Shown: positions 27,914-37,240 of the stretch, piece by piece
Layout of the letters: every line of letters begins with the position of its first letter
How positions within the stretch are numbered: position 1 is the first letter of the stretch
Origin: Porticoccaceae bacterium
Lineage (GTDB): Bacteria > Pseudomonadota > Gammaproteobacteria > Pseudomonadales > Porticoccaceae
Length of the DNA stretch: 64,000 bases
NCBI GenBank assembly: GCA_024644595.1
Contig: JAHEHL010000001.1
Coordinates: forward strand, 62,001 to 126,000
Direction: 5' to 3'
Position numbers and translations under genes: made by a program
Notes under the pieces: model-generated
Databases searched by the model: none
What the model was told of the DNA's origin: nothing
The model's input: the letters and a program-made list of their open reading frames with translations, nothing else

Positions 27914-29026
27914 ATGTCTGAAACCATCATCGATTCCGCTCGCTATGATATTGAACTCCAACGCAAGCTTGAGCGCTTTAAAGGTACTCTTGAGGGACTA
28001 AATTGCCCCGAGATTGACGTCTACGATTCAGCTCCCAGCGGCTTTCGATTACGCGCCGAATTTAGAATTTGGCACGAGGGCGGCCGTGCGCACTATGCGA
28101 TGAACCGGCCCGGCGAAAAACGTCCCTATATCATCTCAAGCTTTCCGATTGCCGGGGAGTTGATTGCTCGTTTAATGACACCCCTGCTCGACGCAATCAA
28201 CGCTAATCTGACTCTCAGTCACAAACTCTTTAGCCTCGAATTTCTCACCACGTTGAGTGGCGAAGTACTGGTCACGTTGATCTACCACCGCTCATTGGAC
28301 GATCACTGGCAGCAGGCCGCCGAAGCGTTGCAAACTGAGCTAAAGATTATGATTATCGGCCGCAGTCGCAAACAAAAGCGAGTGCTTGAGCGTGACTATG
28401 TCACTGAAACACTGCATGTGGACGGTATGCCATACCACTATCAACAGGTCGAATCGGGTTTCACCCAACCCAATGCTCGAGTCAATGAAAAAATGCTTGG
28501 TTGGGCCAGCGCGTGCTGTGCACAGATAGCCACGGAGGGCTCGACCGACAGCGATTTACTTGAGCTTTATTGTGGCAATGGCAACTTTACCGCCGTTCTA
28601 GCTCAGCACTTTCGAGGTGTGCTGGCGACAGAAATTTCAAAAATCTCGGTGCGTTCAGCGGAGGCAAATTTTAGTCTCAACAACGTCGATAATGTCACTG
28701 TTGTGCGCATGTCGAGCGAAGAGTTTACACAGGCTTTAAATGGTGAGCGGCCTTTCCGGCGACTGGCAGAGATCAATCTGCGAGACTTCAACTTCACGAC
28801 CATCTTTGTTGATCCACCGCGCGCCGGGCTGGATGATGGCACATTAGAATTGGCCAGGCGCTTTGAGACGATTCTCTATGTCTCCTGCAACCCGGAGACC
28901 TTGCGTTCCAATCTCGACGTATTGAACAGCACCCACCAGATTGTTCGCACGGCCATTTTTGACCAGTTCCCTTGGACACATCACCTTGAGAGTGGTGTGT
29001 TGCTGAAACGCCGAAAATCAGCTTAG
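27914..29026 (+). CDS. trmA: tRNA (uracil-5-)-methyltransferase
   Basis: TrmA makes 5-methyluridine at position 54 of tRNA with SAM. The 370-residue protein (E. coli 366) has the SAM site LELYCGNGNFT, FVDPPRAGLD, the catalytic cysteine at residue 325 in LYVSCNPETL, and the C-terminal FPWTHHLESG. It lacks the N-terminal TRAM and Fe-S region of the related RlmD/RlmC enzymes, which supports TrmA. The gene ends with a 9-base overlap with the convergent DUF2489-like gene. Confidence 0.97.
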   Translation: MSETIIDSARYDIELQRKLERFKGTLEGLNCPEIDVYDSAPSGFRLRAEFRIWHEGGRAHYAMNRPGEKRPYIISSFPIAGELIARLMTPLLDAINANLTLSHKLFSLEFLTTLSGEVLVTLIYHRSLDDHWQQAAEALQTELKIMIIGRSRKQKRVLERDYVTETLHVDGMPYHYQQVESGFTQPNARVNEKMLGWASACCAQIATEGSTDSDLLELYCGNGNFTAVLAQHFRGVLATEISKISVRSAEANFSLNNVDNVTVVRMSSEEFTQALNGERPFRRLAEINLRDFNFTTIFVDPPRAGLDDGTLELARRFETILYVSCNPETLRSNLDVLNSTHQIVRTAIFDQFPWTHHLESGVLLKRRKSA

Positions 29027-29476
29027 ACGTATACTGATCAACTGGCTGGCGCTTATATGCACAAATTCTCGAAATCGTGTTTCGATCTCCTCACGCTCAA
29101 CATCCAGTCGCAACTGCTCTATTTTACTCAAGGCGGCCCAGTCATCGAGAATGGGAATATGCGCTGTTGCAACGGCTAACTGCTGGAACACACTCACCTG
29201 TTGCGCCTCGTCAGGACTTAACGTGATTTGCTTTGAGAGCCAAGCGATGCGCATAGCAGCTTCAGTTTCGCTGAGATCCTTTTGCACTAAGGCGCGGGCA
29301 ATTATTTGTACTGACTGCCGCGCTTCACGTTCTTTCCCATAAAGGTGCTCGGCCAACTCGCGCTCACTGGTTTCACGCTGTTGTCGCTGGCGGCGTAACT
29401 TCAGGCCAAGATAGATTGCGTAGCCTGACAGAGCGGCCAACAATACAAACGCTGCTGATAAAACGAATTGGGTCAT
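29018..29476 (-). CDS. DUF2489-like membrane-anchored protein
   Basis: A 152-residue protein of unknown function. One N-terminal membrane helix (about residues 5-23) is followed by a basic, helical stretch rich in Arg, Gln and Glu (KLRRQRQQRETSERELAEHL) and then a cytosolic domain containing SVQIIARALVQKDLSETEAAMRI and a DDWAALSK segment. This layout fits the DUF2489 family of gammaproteobacteria. The ATG at 29476 is preferred because it starts the membrane helix and has AAAGG upstream; the frame runs open to 29587 with no conserved character. rmuC lies upstream on the same strand with a gap of 49 bases, so the two may be co-transcribed. Confidence 0.75.
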   Translation of the reverse strand: MTQFVLSAAFVLLAALSGYAIYLGLKLRRQRQQRETSERELAEHLYGKEREARQSVQIIARALVQKDLSETEAAMRIAWLSKQITLSPDEAQQVSVFQQLAVATAHIPILDDWAALSKIEQLRLDVEREEIETRFREFVHISASQLISIRLS

Positions 29477-29525
29477 GATGAGCCTTTGTCGTGTTGTGTG
29501 TGTGCTGTGGTGCGAGATGGTTAAG

Positions 29526-30884
29526 TTAGCGCTCGTCGTCGGCAGACTCATCACTCGTGCCGAGTTGAAGCGTGCCGTCGGTCTCAAGGCTACCGTCCGG
29601 TAAACTCTTTTTTGCCTTGGCGCCGAGTTTTTTAAGCTCTTCGGTACGTCTTATCAAATTACCACGACCGCTGGAGAGACGTTTATGGGCGGTCTCCCAG
29701 GCTTCCTGACTCTTCTCAATATGCTTGCCAACTTCATCGAGAGACTCTATATAAAGCACAAACTGGTCATAGAGACCGCCGGCTTTGTCAGCAATCAGCT
29801 GAGCATTGCGGTTTTGATCAGCATAGCGCCAGAGGTTTTTAATCGTTCGCAACGTCACCATCAGTGTGCTTGGGCTAACCAGAATAATGCCGCGGTCATA
29901 GGCATCGCGCATCATTTCAGGGTCCTGATCGAGTGCCAGCATAAACGCAGATTCTACGGGGACAAAAATAAGCACAAAATCGAGACTGTTAACGCCATCA
30001 AGATTTTCGTAATCCTTGCTGCTAAGCCCTTTAATATGGCTACGGAGAGAATTCAGATGTTGGCGCAGACATTGCTGCTTTTCATCCTCATTCTCAGCGT
30101 GAAAATAGCGTTCATAATCGACCAGACTGACTTTGGCATCGATTACAATGTCGCGCCCTTCGGGCAGATGGATAATCACATCTGGATTGCGACGCTTACC
30201 TGATTCATCTTTTTTAGCCACCTGAGTGCTGTACTCACGACCATTGCTAAGGCCAGAATCTTCAAGCAACTTCTCGAGTATAAATTCACCCCAATTGCCC
30301 TGCGCCTTATTATCGCCTCGCAAAGCATTAGCCAGCGAGACAGCGTCCGCTCCGACTTGAAGAGTCTGCTTTTGCAGCTCGCTGATCTGCCCTACCAGCT
30401 TGTTGCGCTCCGCGTTTTCCTTATCATAGGCAGACTCGACTTGCTTGCGAAAATCACCAATATCCCGACGCAACGGACTGAGCGTCACCTCAAGCGCCTC
30501 TTTGCTCTGCAGTGAAAACTTGCTCTGTTTTTCATCGAATATTCGATTGGCAAGATTTTCAAATTCTTTAGTCAAACTCTGTTTGGCCTCGCCGAGTAAT
30601 GCTATCTGTTCCTGATAGTGACTCTGCTGGCTCGTCAGTTTTTGTTCGAGGGCGCTATTGCTGGCCAGTAGCTCTCGGCGTACAGCTTCAAGTTGGTCGT
30701 GATCTGTGCTCAATTGATGTACACGTTGCTGGGTCTGGTCGAGTTCACTTCGCAGGCTGGCAGACCTTGTGCGCAGAATGAAATGGCAGACCGCCGCGCC
30801 GACAATGAAACCGGCCAGCGCAAAAAGTAATGAAATAAGATCGAGGGAAAATTGCATGGGACTATTGTACCAGTCCTCTGTCAT
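29526..30884 (-). CDS. rmuC: DNA recombination protein RmuC homolog
   Basis: RmuC proteins limit inversions at short inverted repeats and carry a restriction-endonuclease-like fold. The 452-residue protein has an N-terminal membrane helix (about residues 13-37), a long coiled coil to about residue 190, then the conserved core: NWGEFILEKLLEDSGL, NPDVIIHLPEGRDIVIDAKVS (acidic and lysine residues of the nuclease-like site) and FVPVESAFMLAL. Two in-frame ATGs are possible: 30884, used here, and 30857 (MQFSLDLISL). Neither has a clear ribosome binding site. It is divergent from an AddAB-like pair 87 bases away, so three recombination-linked genes cluster. Confidence 0.93.
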   Translation of the reverse strand: MTEDWYNSPMQFSLDLISLLFALAGFIVGAAVCHFILRTRSASLRSELDQTQQRVHQLSTDHDQLEAVRRELLASNSALEQKLTSQQSHYQEQIALLGEAKQSLTKEFENLANRIFDEKQSKFSLQSKEALEVTLSPLRRDIGDFRKQVESAYDKENAERNKLVGQISELQKQTLQVGADAVSLANALRGDNKAQGNWGEFILEKLLEDSGLSNGREYSTQVAKKDESGKRRNPDVIIHLPEGRDIVIDAKVSLVDYERYFHAENEDEKQQCLRQHLNSLRSHIKGLSSKDYENLDGVNSLDFVLIFVPVESAFMLALDQDPEMMRDAYDRGIILVSPSTLMVTLRTIKNLWRYADQNRNAQLIADKAGGLYDQFVLYIESLDEVGKHIEKSQEAWETAHKRLSSGRGNLIRRTEELKKLGAKAKKSLPDGSLETDGTLQLGTSDESADDER

Positions 30885-30971
30885 TTACACCGCTGTTTTG
30901 CGATTATAGGTGCGCTTATCTGCCGCGGTTAAAAACGGCGTTTTCTAAATAACTTTCCTGGCCAGGTACCC

Positions 30972-33710
30972 ATGCTGCCACCGCTTATTGATATCAGCCT
31001 GTTCCGTTCTGCGATTGAGCGCAATTGCCTGATCCTGACGCCTAACCAGCGTCTGGCAGCCAAAATAATTCAGGCTTGGGGCCACGAGATGGCTGGCTCT
31101 GACAGCACCTGCTCCGCCTGGCTGCAGCCTCGGGTCTACTCCGTCGACCACTGGCTCAAAGCCTGCTGGGATGAACTGCAGGACCAGAACCATGAATTGG
31201 TAACTGGTCTGGCTCTGGTTGGGGGTCAACAGAGTCGCTATTACTGGGAGCGAGCGATCGCCGACGACGGTGGTGAGCAGCGCATTAGCCTTGCCAAGCT
31301 CGCCGCTGATACCCTGACAATACTTGAAAACTGGAATCTCTCTGTGGAGCAGGTTCCCGCGGCGACCGGTGATTTTGGCGATAACCCATCGATGCAATAC
31401 TTCAAACGCTGGTGCAATCGCTTTGATGATCTTCTGCGCCGCGACAAACTGATGACACCCCAACGTAGCTGGCAACGTATTGGCAAGGCTTTTGACTGCG
31501 GCGCGTTGCCCGTCGAAAATGAACTGGTCCTATATGGTTTCCAGACCCTTCCGCCGTTGCAGGCGAGTGTGATTGGGCGTGCGACCACAAACCTGACCAC
31601 ACTGGATTCGGCGCCCCGCAACACTACCGTTATGCGGGTTGAGGCTAAGGACCACCAACAACAGATCCGCCTGGCCGCAACCTGGGCCGCACGAGAGCTT
31701 AAAAACAACCCCGTACAACGTATCGGCATTATTGTGCCAGAACTGAGTAGCGTGCTGCAGCCGGTTACACGGGTGATCAACGAAGCATTGACAGCCGAGT
31801 CCATTGAGATAACAGCCAATATATCTGCGGGGGTCGCGTTGCGTGATACACCGATGGTCAGCACAGCGCTGTTAATGATTGCTCTACTAAAAGGCAGGCA
31901 TCCACTGGCAGATTGGCTGCACCTGCTGCACTCGCCGTACGCACTATTTGATCAGCAATCATTAGGCTTTCGTGCCGACGGTGAATTGCGACTGCGAAAG
32001 CGCAATCGCTTTGAATTCACTCTGAGTCAGTTTATCAGCGCGCTGGTCACCGCAGAAGAGGCTGAATCCGAGTCGCTGGCGATTGCGTCGACAGTTTTGC
32101 GCGATTATGAACGCCGTCAGATTGGCAGCCAACAGCCTTTTAGCGCCTGGGCGGATTTCTTTAATCAGTATCTGAATGCTATGGGCTGGCCGGGCAAGCG
32201 CACACTCAACAGTCTCGAATACCAGCAGAGACAGCACTGGAGCCGACTGCTGGAACAGTTCTGTGGACTCGATAATCTGGGGATTGAAGTGGGTTTAAGC
32301 ACTGCCCTGAAACATCTCTCGGAGCTGGCCCAGGACGCAGTCTTTCACCCACAAACTGCCGATGCACCGCTGCAGATTTTAGGGTTGCTTGAGGGCTCGG
32401 GACTGCGCTTTGATCAGCTTTGGATTGTCGATATGCACAGTCAGAATTTTCCCGCCTCGGTAGTAATCAACCAACTGCTGCCGGCAGACTTTCAGCGTCG
32501 TCACAGCATGCCTCACAGTCAGCCTGAGCGCGAACTTGAGATCGCCAGCAAATTACTTCAAGCATACAAATACAATAGCGATAAATTGATTCTCAGCTAT
32601 CCCTTAATGCAGGGCGAGGAACACCTCGACCCAAGCCCTCTGATCACCGATATACCGATCAGCCACGACGTCCTGACAGAGATGCCGCCGCCCCATCCAG
32701 CATGGCTCTACCAGCCTTATCAGTGCCAATTAATCGAAGATCAGGCGCGGCCCTACAACCCGCAACTGGAAGTGATCCGCGGCGGCAGCGCCCTACTTAA
32801 AAACCAATCCAATTGCCCCTTTAATGCTTTTGCGACGCATCGTCTCAAAGTCGAGCCTCTGGCCGAACCCACCCAGGGACTGTCTGGCCTGGATCGCGGT
32901 TCCCTGCTCCATGACATTCTGTTCCGTCTCTGGAGCCAGTGGCAGAGCTCAACCAGATTGCAGAGCTTAACTGTAACCGAGTTACAACATCAGGTTTCAA
33001 CAACCATTGCCGAAACACTAGTGGAATGGGCGCCGCATCACCCAATATTAAGAGGTGATCGTTTTCGCAGCCTGGAGCAGCAACGGCTGGAAAAGTTGCT
33101 CCATCAATGGCTCGAGGAAGAAAAGCTGCGACCACCTTTTGAAGTGGCTGAACTTGAAAGCCAACACAGTATTTTCTTTGGTGATCTGCAGATCTCTCTA
33201 CGCCTCGATCGGGTTGATAAAATTGGCGATAAAATGCTGATCATCGATTACAAATCCGGCGCGGTAAAAGAGACTAACTGGACTGGAGCACGACCCAAAG
33301 ACCCGCAGCTGCCCCTCTACGTGCTGGCTCGCAGCCCTCAGGCCAACGGCTGTGCCTTTGCTCAGATTAAAGGTGGCGACATCAAATTGATTGGCAGTAC
33401 TGATAGCAAGTTTTTAGCCAGCGAAAAGACAGCCACCGATTCAGACGACGAACGGCTCGCTGAGTGGCAGCAGCAGATTGCCGACTGGGAATCTGTTCTC
33501 GGCAGTCTGGCCGCAGAATTTGTCTCGGGTTACGCCGCGGTCGAGGTTCATGACAGCACCAGTTTTATGTATCAGGACTATCTGCTGCCACTTAATCGGT
33601 GGAACGAACAATCCGAGATCAGCAGTCAGCTCCAGGCTTTGAGCAAGGATCGCGTAGCCAGCAGCCGTGAGCACGAAAATCCACCCATGAGTGGAAAGAT
33701 CGATGAATAA
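30972..33710 (+). CDS. AddB-like PD-(D/E)XK nuclease, partner of an AddA-like helicase-nuclease
   Basis: The 912-residue protein resembles the proteobacterial 'probable DNA repair protein' group related to AddB. The N-terminal UvrD-like half lacks a Walker A motif (ILTPNQRLAAKIIQAW stands at that place), so helicase activity there is unlikely. The C-terminal RecB-like nuclease shows SLLHDILFRLW, then LDRVDKIGDKMLIIDYKSG, with the Asp and DYK catalytic residues. The four-cysteine Fe-S cluster of Bacillus AddB is not visible: one cysteine occurs in NCPFNAF and none near the C-terminus. The last 8 bases overlap the next gene, an AddA-like helicase, implying translational coupling and a heterodimer for double-strand-break resection. 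Confidence 0.85.
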   Translation: MLPPLIDISLFRSAIERNCLILTPNQRLAAKIIQAWGHEMAGSDSTCSAWLQPRVYSVDHWLKACWDELQDQNHELVTGLALVGGQQSRYYWERAIADDGGEQRISLAKLAADTLTILENWNLSVEQVPAATGDFGDNPSMQYFKRWCNRFDDLLRRDKLMTPQRSWQRIGKAFDCGALPVENELVLYGFQTLPPLQASVIGRATTNLTTLDSAPRNTTVMRVEAKDHQQQIRLAATWAARELKNNPVQRIGIIVPELSSVLQPVTRVINEALTAESIEITANISAGVALRDTPMVSTALLMIALLKGRHPLADWLHLLHSPYALFDQQSLGFRADGELRLRKRNRFEFTLSQFISALVTAEEAESESLAIASTVLRDYERRQIGSQQPFSAWADFFNQYLNAMGWPGKRTLNSLEYQQRQHWSRLLEQFCGLDNLGIEVGLSTALKHLSELAQDAVFHPQTADAPLQILGLLEGSGLRFDQLWIVDMHSQNFPASVVINQLLPADFQRRHSMPHSQPERELEIASKLLQAYKYNSDKLILSYPLMQGEEHLDPSPLITDIPISHDVLTEMPPPHPAWLYQPYQCQLIEDQARPYNPQLEVIRGGSALLKNQSNCPFNAFATHRLKVEPLAEPTQGLSGLDRGSLLHDILFRLWSQWQSSTRLQSLTVTELQHQVSTTIAETLVEWAPHHPILRGDRFRSLEQQRLEKLLHQWLEEEKLRPPFEVAELESQHSIFFGDLQISLRLDRVDKIGDKMLIIDYKSGAVKETNWTGARPKDPQLPLYVLARSPQANGCAFAQIKGGDIKLIGSTDSKFLASEKTATDSDDERLAEWQQQIADWESVLGSLAAEFVSGYAAVEVHDSTSFMYQDYLLPLNRWNEQSEISSQLQALSKDRVASSREHENPPMSGKIDE

Positions 33711-36700
33711 TATTGCTGATATGCAACAGCGGCTTCAGGCGCTGGAGCCCGAACAGAGCTTTATTGTCTCGGCTCCAGCTGGCTCCGGTAAAACCGGGCT
33801 TATTACTCAACGGGTCCTGCGGCTACTGTGTACCGTGCAGCAACCGGAAGAGATTCTCAGTATTACCTTCACCCGTAAAGCGGCCGGTGAGATGGCCAGT
33901 CGCATTCACAGCGCGCTGCGGCAGGCAGCGTTTCATACGCGTCCGGATAATGAGTATGACGGACAAACCTGGGATCTCGCTAGCGCCGCCGTGGCGCGAA
34001 ATAATCAGCTCGGCTGGAATTTACTGGATATGCCCGGCCGTCTGCGAATTCAGACCATCGATGGATTTTGTCGCTATATTGCCAGCCAGTTTGCCCTCGA
34101 AACCCAATTTGGACCAATAGCCGAGCCCAGCGAACAGCCACAGATACATTATCAGGCTGCCGCCCGTGCCCTTCTGGAGCGCCTGGAAGAATCCTCTGAG
34201 GCGGCTCAGCAGCTAGCGGTGCTGTTGAGTCATACCGGCAACAATCTGGACCGTTGTGAAACACTGCTCTCCGAGCTTCTCGGCAAACGCGAACAATGGC
34301 TGCCCCTGATCTATAACGCGGCCGAGAATCGCGATTATTTTCAGCAGGTAATCGCACAGGTGGTGGGTGAAAACCTGTGCCAATTAGAAGATGCGCTGAT
34401 GCCCATCGCTGGGGAATTGGTCGAGCTGGTGGAGTATGCAGCACAGCATATCCCGGCGGGAAAAAATAGTGCCCTCGGTCAGCTGGTTGGTATCAATAGC
34501 CTGCCCGATACGAGTTTCGAGGCAGTTTCCACCTGGAAGCTGATTCTTGGCCTGTTGGTAACCGGAGATTTAACGCCACGCAAAATCATTACTGTGAAGG
34601 AGGGTTTTCCGAAAGAGGACAAGGCAACCAAGGCGCGTATGAGCACGCTCCTCGATTGGTGCCGGGAGCGCCCTGAGATCAATGAGCTGATCCGAAATGT
34701 GATGCACCTTCCTGACGCTGAGATCGATCATAACCAGCAGGCAGTGCTGAATGCTCTTGGGTTTCTGCTGCCATTGTTAGCGGCACAACTGGATGTGATA
34801 TTCCAACAGCAGGGACAATGTGATTATCCGGCGATTACGCTGGCAGCTCTCAACGCTCTGGAACCTGCCGTTGACGATGGGGCAATATCGGATATCACCT
34901 TGCGCCTGGATTACCAATTGCGACATATCCTCGTCGATGAATTTCAGGACACTTCGGCGGCACAGATCAAACTGCTCGAGCAGTTAATTGCAGGGTGGCA
35001 ACCGAATGATGGTCGCACGCTGTTTCTGGTTGGTGATGCAATGCAGTCGCTATATGGTTTTCGTAATGCCAATGTGGGTCTGTTTCTCAACGCCCAGCGG
35101 CACCCGGTGGGTCCGATTCAGTGCACTCCGCTCACCCTGAACTCCAACTTCCGTTCACAGCAAGGCGTTATTGATTGGGTTAACACAGCCTTTTCACAAG
35201 CCTTCCCGAGTGTCGCGAATATCAGCCGCGGAGCGATCCCCTATTCCCCCTCCACCGCAATCAAGCCTGCCGGAGAGGGGCAGGCCGTCAGTTTTAAGGG
35301 TTTTGCCGGCGAAGATCATGAGGCTGCTGAGGCAACCTATATTGCCGATTTGTGCCGACAATTGAAGGCTACGCATCCGTCTGAGTCGACCGCTATCCTG
35401 GTCCGTGGCCGAGGCCATCTTAGATCTATCGTCCCGGCCCTGCGTGAAGCTGATCTGGACTGGCAGGCGATTGATATCACTCCATTGGCTAGCAGAATGC
35501 CGGTGATTGACCTATTGTCGATCACTCGTGCCCTTCTAACACCGGCCGACAAAATCGCCTGGCTGGCGGTTTTGCGGGCACCCTTTTGTGGTCTAAATCT
35601 TGCTGATTTATTAACCGTAATCAACTATGGGAAAGATAGCCAAAATCAGTCTGCTGCAGTATTGGAACAGTTGACCGACTTTATGCAACAGTCTGAACAA
35701 CAGCTAAGTGACGAAGGCCAGACTATCTTGCAACGAGTTGGCCCGCTATTGGCGAGTGCCTGGCAAAATCGCGGTCGCCTCGGGTTGCGCGCTGCCGTGG
35801 AACAGTTATGGATTGATCTTGGCGGCCCGGCGACGTTAGTGGGCAGTGGTGACCTCAGTGATACGCGGAGCTATCTCGATTTGTTGGAAAACTGGCAGGC
35901 TGGTGCCACTCTGACGGATTGGAACAGCTTTCAGTTAGCCGTCGACAAGCTCTATGCAGCACCTTCTCCTAACAGTCCAGCCACCGACGACGCGTCTCAG
36001 TCCCGCTCTCCTATTCAGATTATGACTATACACAAGGCCAAAGGCCTGGAGTTTGACCATGTCATCCTGCCAGGCTTGAGCCGTGGATCTGGGTCGGATA
36101 AAAAACCTCTATTGCGCTGGCAGCAACATATTGACGCGTGTAGCGAATCGACGCTGATTATGGCGCCACTGGGTGCCCATGACGAAGACGACGACAGTGT
36201 GTACCGCTATCTCAAGTACGAAGACAGCTTGCGAACTGGGCTCGAGCGCACCAGAGTGCTGTATGTCGCCGCTACACGGGCAGTGAAAAAGCTCTATCTC
36301 TGTGCAGCCGTAAAGCCCGACAAAGACAAAGGCTGGCAAGCTGTGGGCTCAAATACCATGCTTACGCCGATATGGAAAACCATCGATATAGGTCTGCAGC
36401 AGGGTGTTTACTCGGTGATAGATAGTAATGAACAGGTACCGAACCAGACTCAATCAAATACTCCGTTAAATAGCTCGTCAAGCAATCCGTCAAAAACACA
36501 GTCGCACCTACAATCTGGCTTGCGTCATATTCGTCGTCTCGCTGCAGACTACAACCCACCTCAATCACCGCGCAACAACTTGCGTTTAGGCAATACCGAG
36601 ACACTGCTAGAAAAGGTCCACAGCGACAATTCGGCGCGCTCGACCTACGCCCGTTCGATGGGAACTGTGCTTCATCGAACGCTAAAGCAGATCGCCACTG

Positions 36701-37167
36701 AAGGACTTGAGCGCTGGCCGCAAGCTCGATTGAGTGAACTGCCTACCGCATGGCGCACCCAGCTAAAAGAGCTCGGCATATTGGCACAACCTGATCAGTT
36801 GGACGAGCTGATGACCGCGCTAAACACCATGCTCGGAGATGATTGCGGGCGCTGGATATTGCAGCAACACCAACAGGCTCAGTGTGAACAATCCCTCGGT
36901 TATCATTACCCTGAAACTGGTCGCACCGGCACTTCTGTCATCGACCGAACCTTTATCGACGGTGGCGTACGCTGGATTATCGATTATAAGTTTTCTCGGC
37001 CCGCAGGTGATGAGTCGATAGAGCAATTTAGCCGACGCCAGATCAATACCTACAGCGCCCAATTGGCACATTATGCAGCACTCTATCGGAGCATGCAGCC
37101 AAATGTGGTTCGCTGTGCTCTTTATTTCCCGGAAATCCCTATGTTTATTGAGCTGGAGACCGATTAA
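33703..37167 (+). CDS. AddA-like UvrD/Rep-family helicase with C-terminal RecB-like nuclease
   Basis: The 1154-residue protein is an SF1A helicase-nuclease. Walker A is SAPAGSGKTGLITQR near residue 26; motif Ia is SITFTRKAAGEM; Walker B is ILVDEFQDTSAAQ; further helicase motifs include LNSNFRS, TIHKAKGLEFDHV and RVLYVAATRA. The nuclease domain has GTVLHRTLKQIA and IDRTFIDGGVRWIIDYKFSRP. Together with the preceding AddB-like protein it would process double-strand breaks, taking the part played by RecBCD elsewhere. The ATG at 33703 overlaps the upstream stop and has GGAAAG correctly spaced; an in-frame GTG at 33691 is possible but less good. Confidence 0.9.
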   Translation: MNNIADMQQRLQALEPEQSFIVSAPAGSGKTGLITQRVLRLLCTVQQPEEILSITFTRKAAGEMASRIHSALRQAAFHTRPDNEYDGQTWDLASAAVARNNQLGWNLLDMPGRLRIQTIDGFCRYIASQFALETQFGPIAEPSEQPQIHYQAAARALLERLEESSEAAQQLAVLLSHTGNNLDRCETLLSELLGKREQWLPLIYNAAENRDYFQQVIAQVVGENLCQLEDALMPIAGELVELVEYAAQHIPAGKNSALGQLVGINSLPDTSFEAVSTWKLILGLLVTGDLTPRKIITVKEGFPKEDKATKARMSTLLDWCRERPEINELIRNVMHLPDAEIDHNQQAVLNALGFLLPLLAAQLDVIFQQQGQCDYPAITLAALNALEPAVDDGAISDITLRLDYQLRHILVDEFQDTSAAQIKLLEQLIAGWQPNDGRTLFLVGDAMQSLYGFRNANVGLFLNAQRHPVGPIQCTPLTLNSNFRSQQGVIDWVNTAFSQAFPSVANISRGAIPYSPSTAIKPAGEGQAVSFKGFAGEDHEAAEATYIADLCRQLKATHPSESTAILVRGRGHLRSIVPALREADLDWQAIDITPLASRMPVIDLLSITRALLTPADKIAWLAVLRAPFCGLNLADLLTVINYGKDSQNQSAAVLEQLTDFMQQSEQQLSDEGQTILQRVGPLLASAWQNRGRLGLRAAVEQLWIDLGGPATLVGSGDLSDTRSYLDLLENWQAGATLTDWNSFQLAVDKLYAAPSPNSPATDDASQSRSPIQIMTIHKAKGLEFDHVILPGLSRGSGSDKKPLLRWQQHIDACSESTLIMAPLGAHDEDDDSVYRYLKYEDSLRTGLERTRVLYVAATRAVKKLYLCAAVKPDKDKGWQAVGSNTMLTPIWKTIDIGLQQGVYSVIDSNEQVPNQTQSNTPLNSSSSNPSKTQSHLQSGLRHIRRLAADYNPPQSPRNNLRLGNTETLLEKVHSDNSARSTYARSMGTVLHRTLKQIATEGLERWPQARLSELPTAWRTQLKELGILAQPDQLDELMTALNTMLGDDCGRWILQQHQQAQCEQSLGYHYPETGRTGTSVIDRTFIDGGVRWIIDYKFSRPAGDESIEQFSRRQINTYSAQLAHYAALYRSMQPNVVRCALYFPEIPMFIELETD

Positions 37168-37187
37168 TCTTCAAAAGTCAGAAGATT
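37166..37187. repeat. Inverted repeat overlapping the DAHP synthase promoter
   Basis: Perfect 7-base arms AATCTTC and GAAGATT with an 8-base spacer begin at the stop codon of the AddA-like gene. There is no T tract after it. It covers the -35 box and most of the spacer of the promoter proposed for the DAHP synthase gene, so it could be an operator as readily as a 3'-end hairpin. It does not match the E. coli TyrR box. Confidence 0.5.
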
Positions 37188-37197
37188 TAAGTACAAT
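37170..37197 (+). promoter_or_regulatory. Candidate promoter of DAHP synthase
   Basis: TTCAAA and TACAAT hexamers with a 16-base spacer end 44 bases before the ATG of the DAHP synthase gene. The fit is moderate. Confidence 0.4.
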
Positions 37198-37240
37198 ACC
37201 CCTCCCCTTATGAGCAACGTTATTAGTTAGGAAAACGGAC

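Noticed and set aside
31241-31864. 207-codon minus-strand frame opposite the AddB-like gene
   Set aside because: Low-complexity, Arg/Ser-rich translation; the opposite strand encodes a conserved nuclease.
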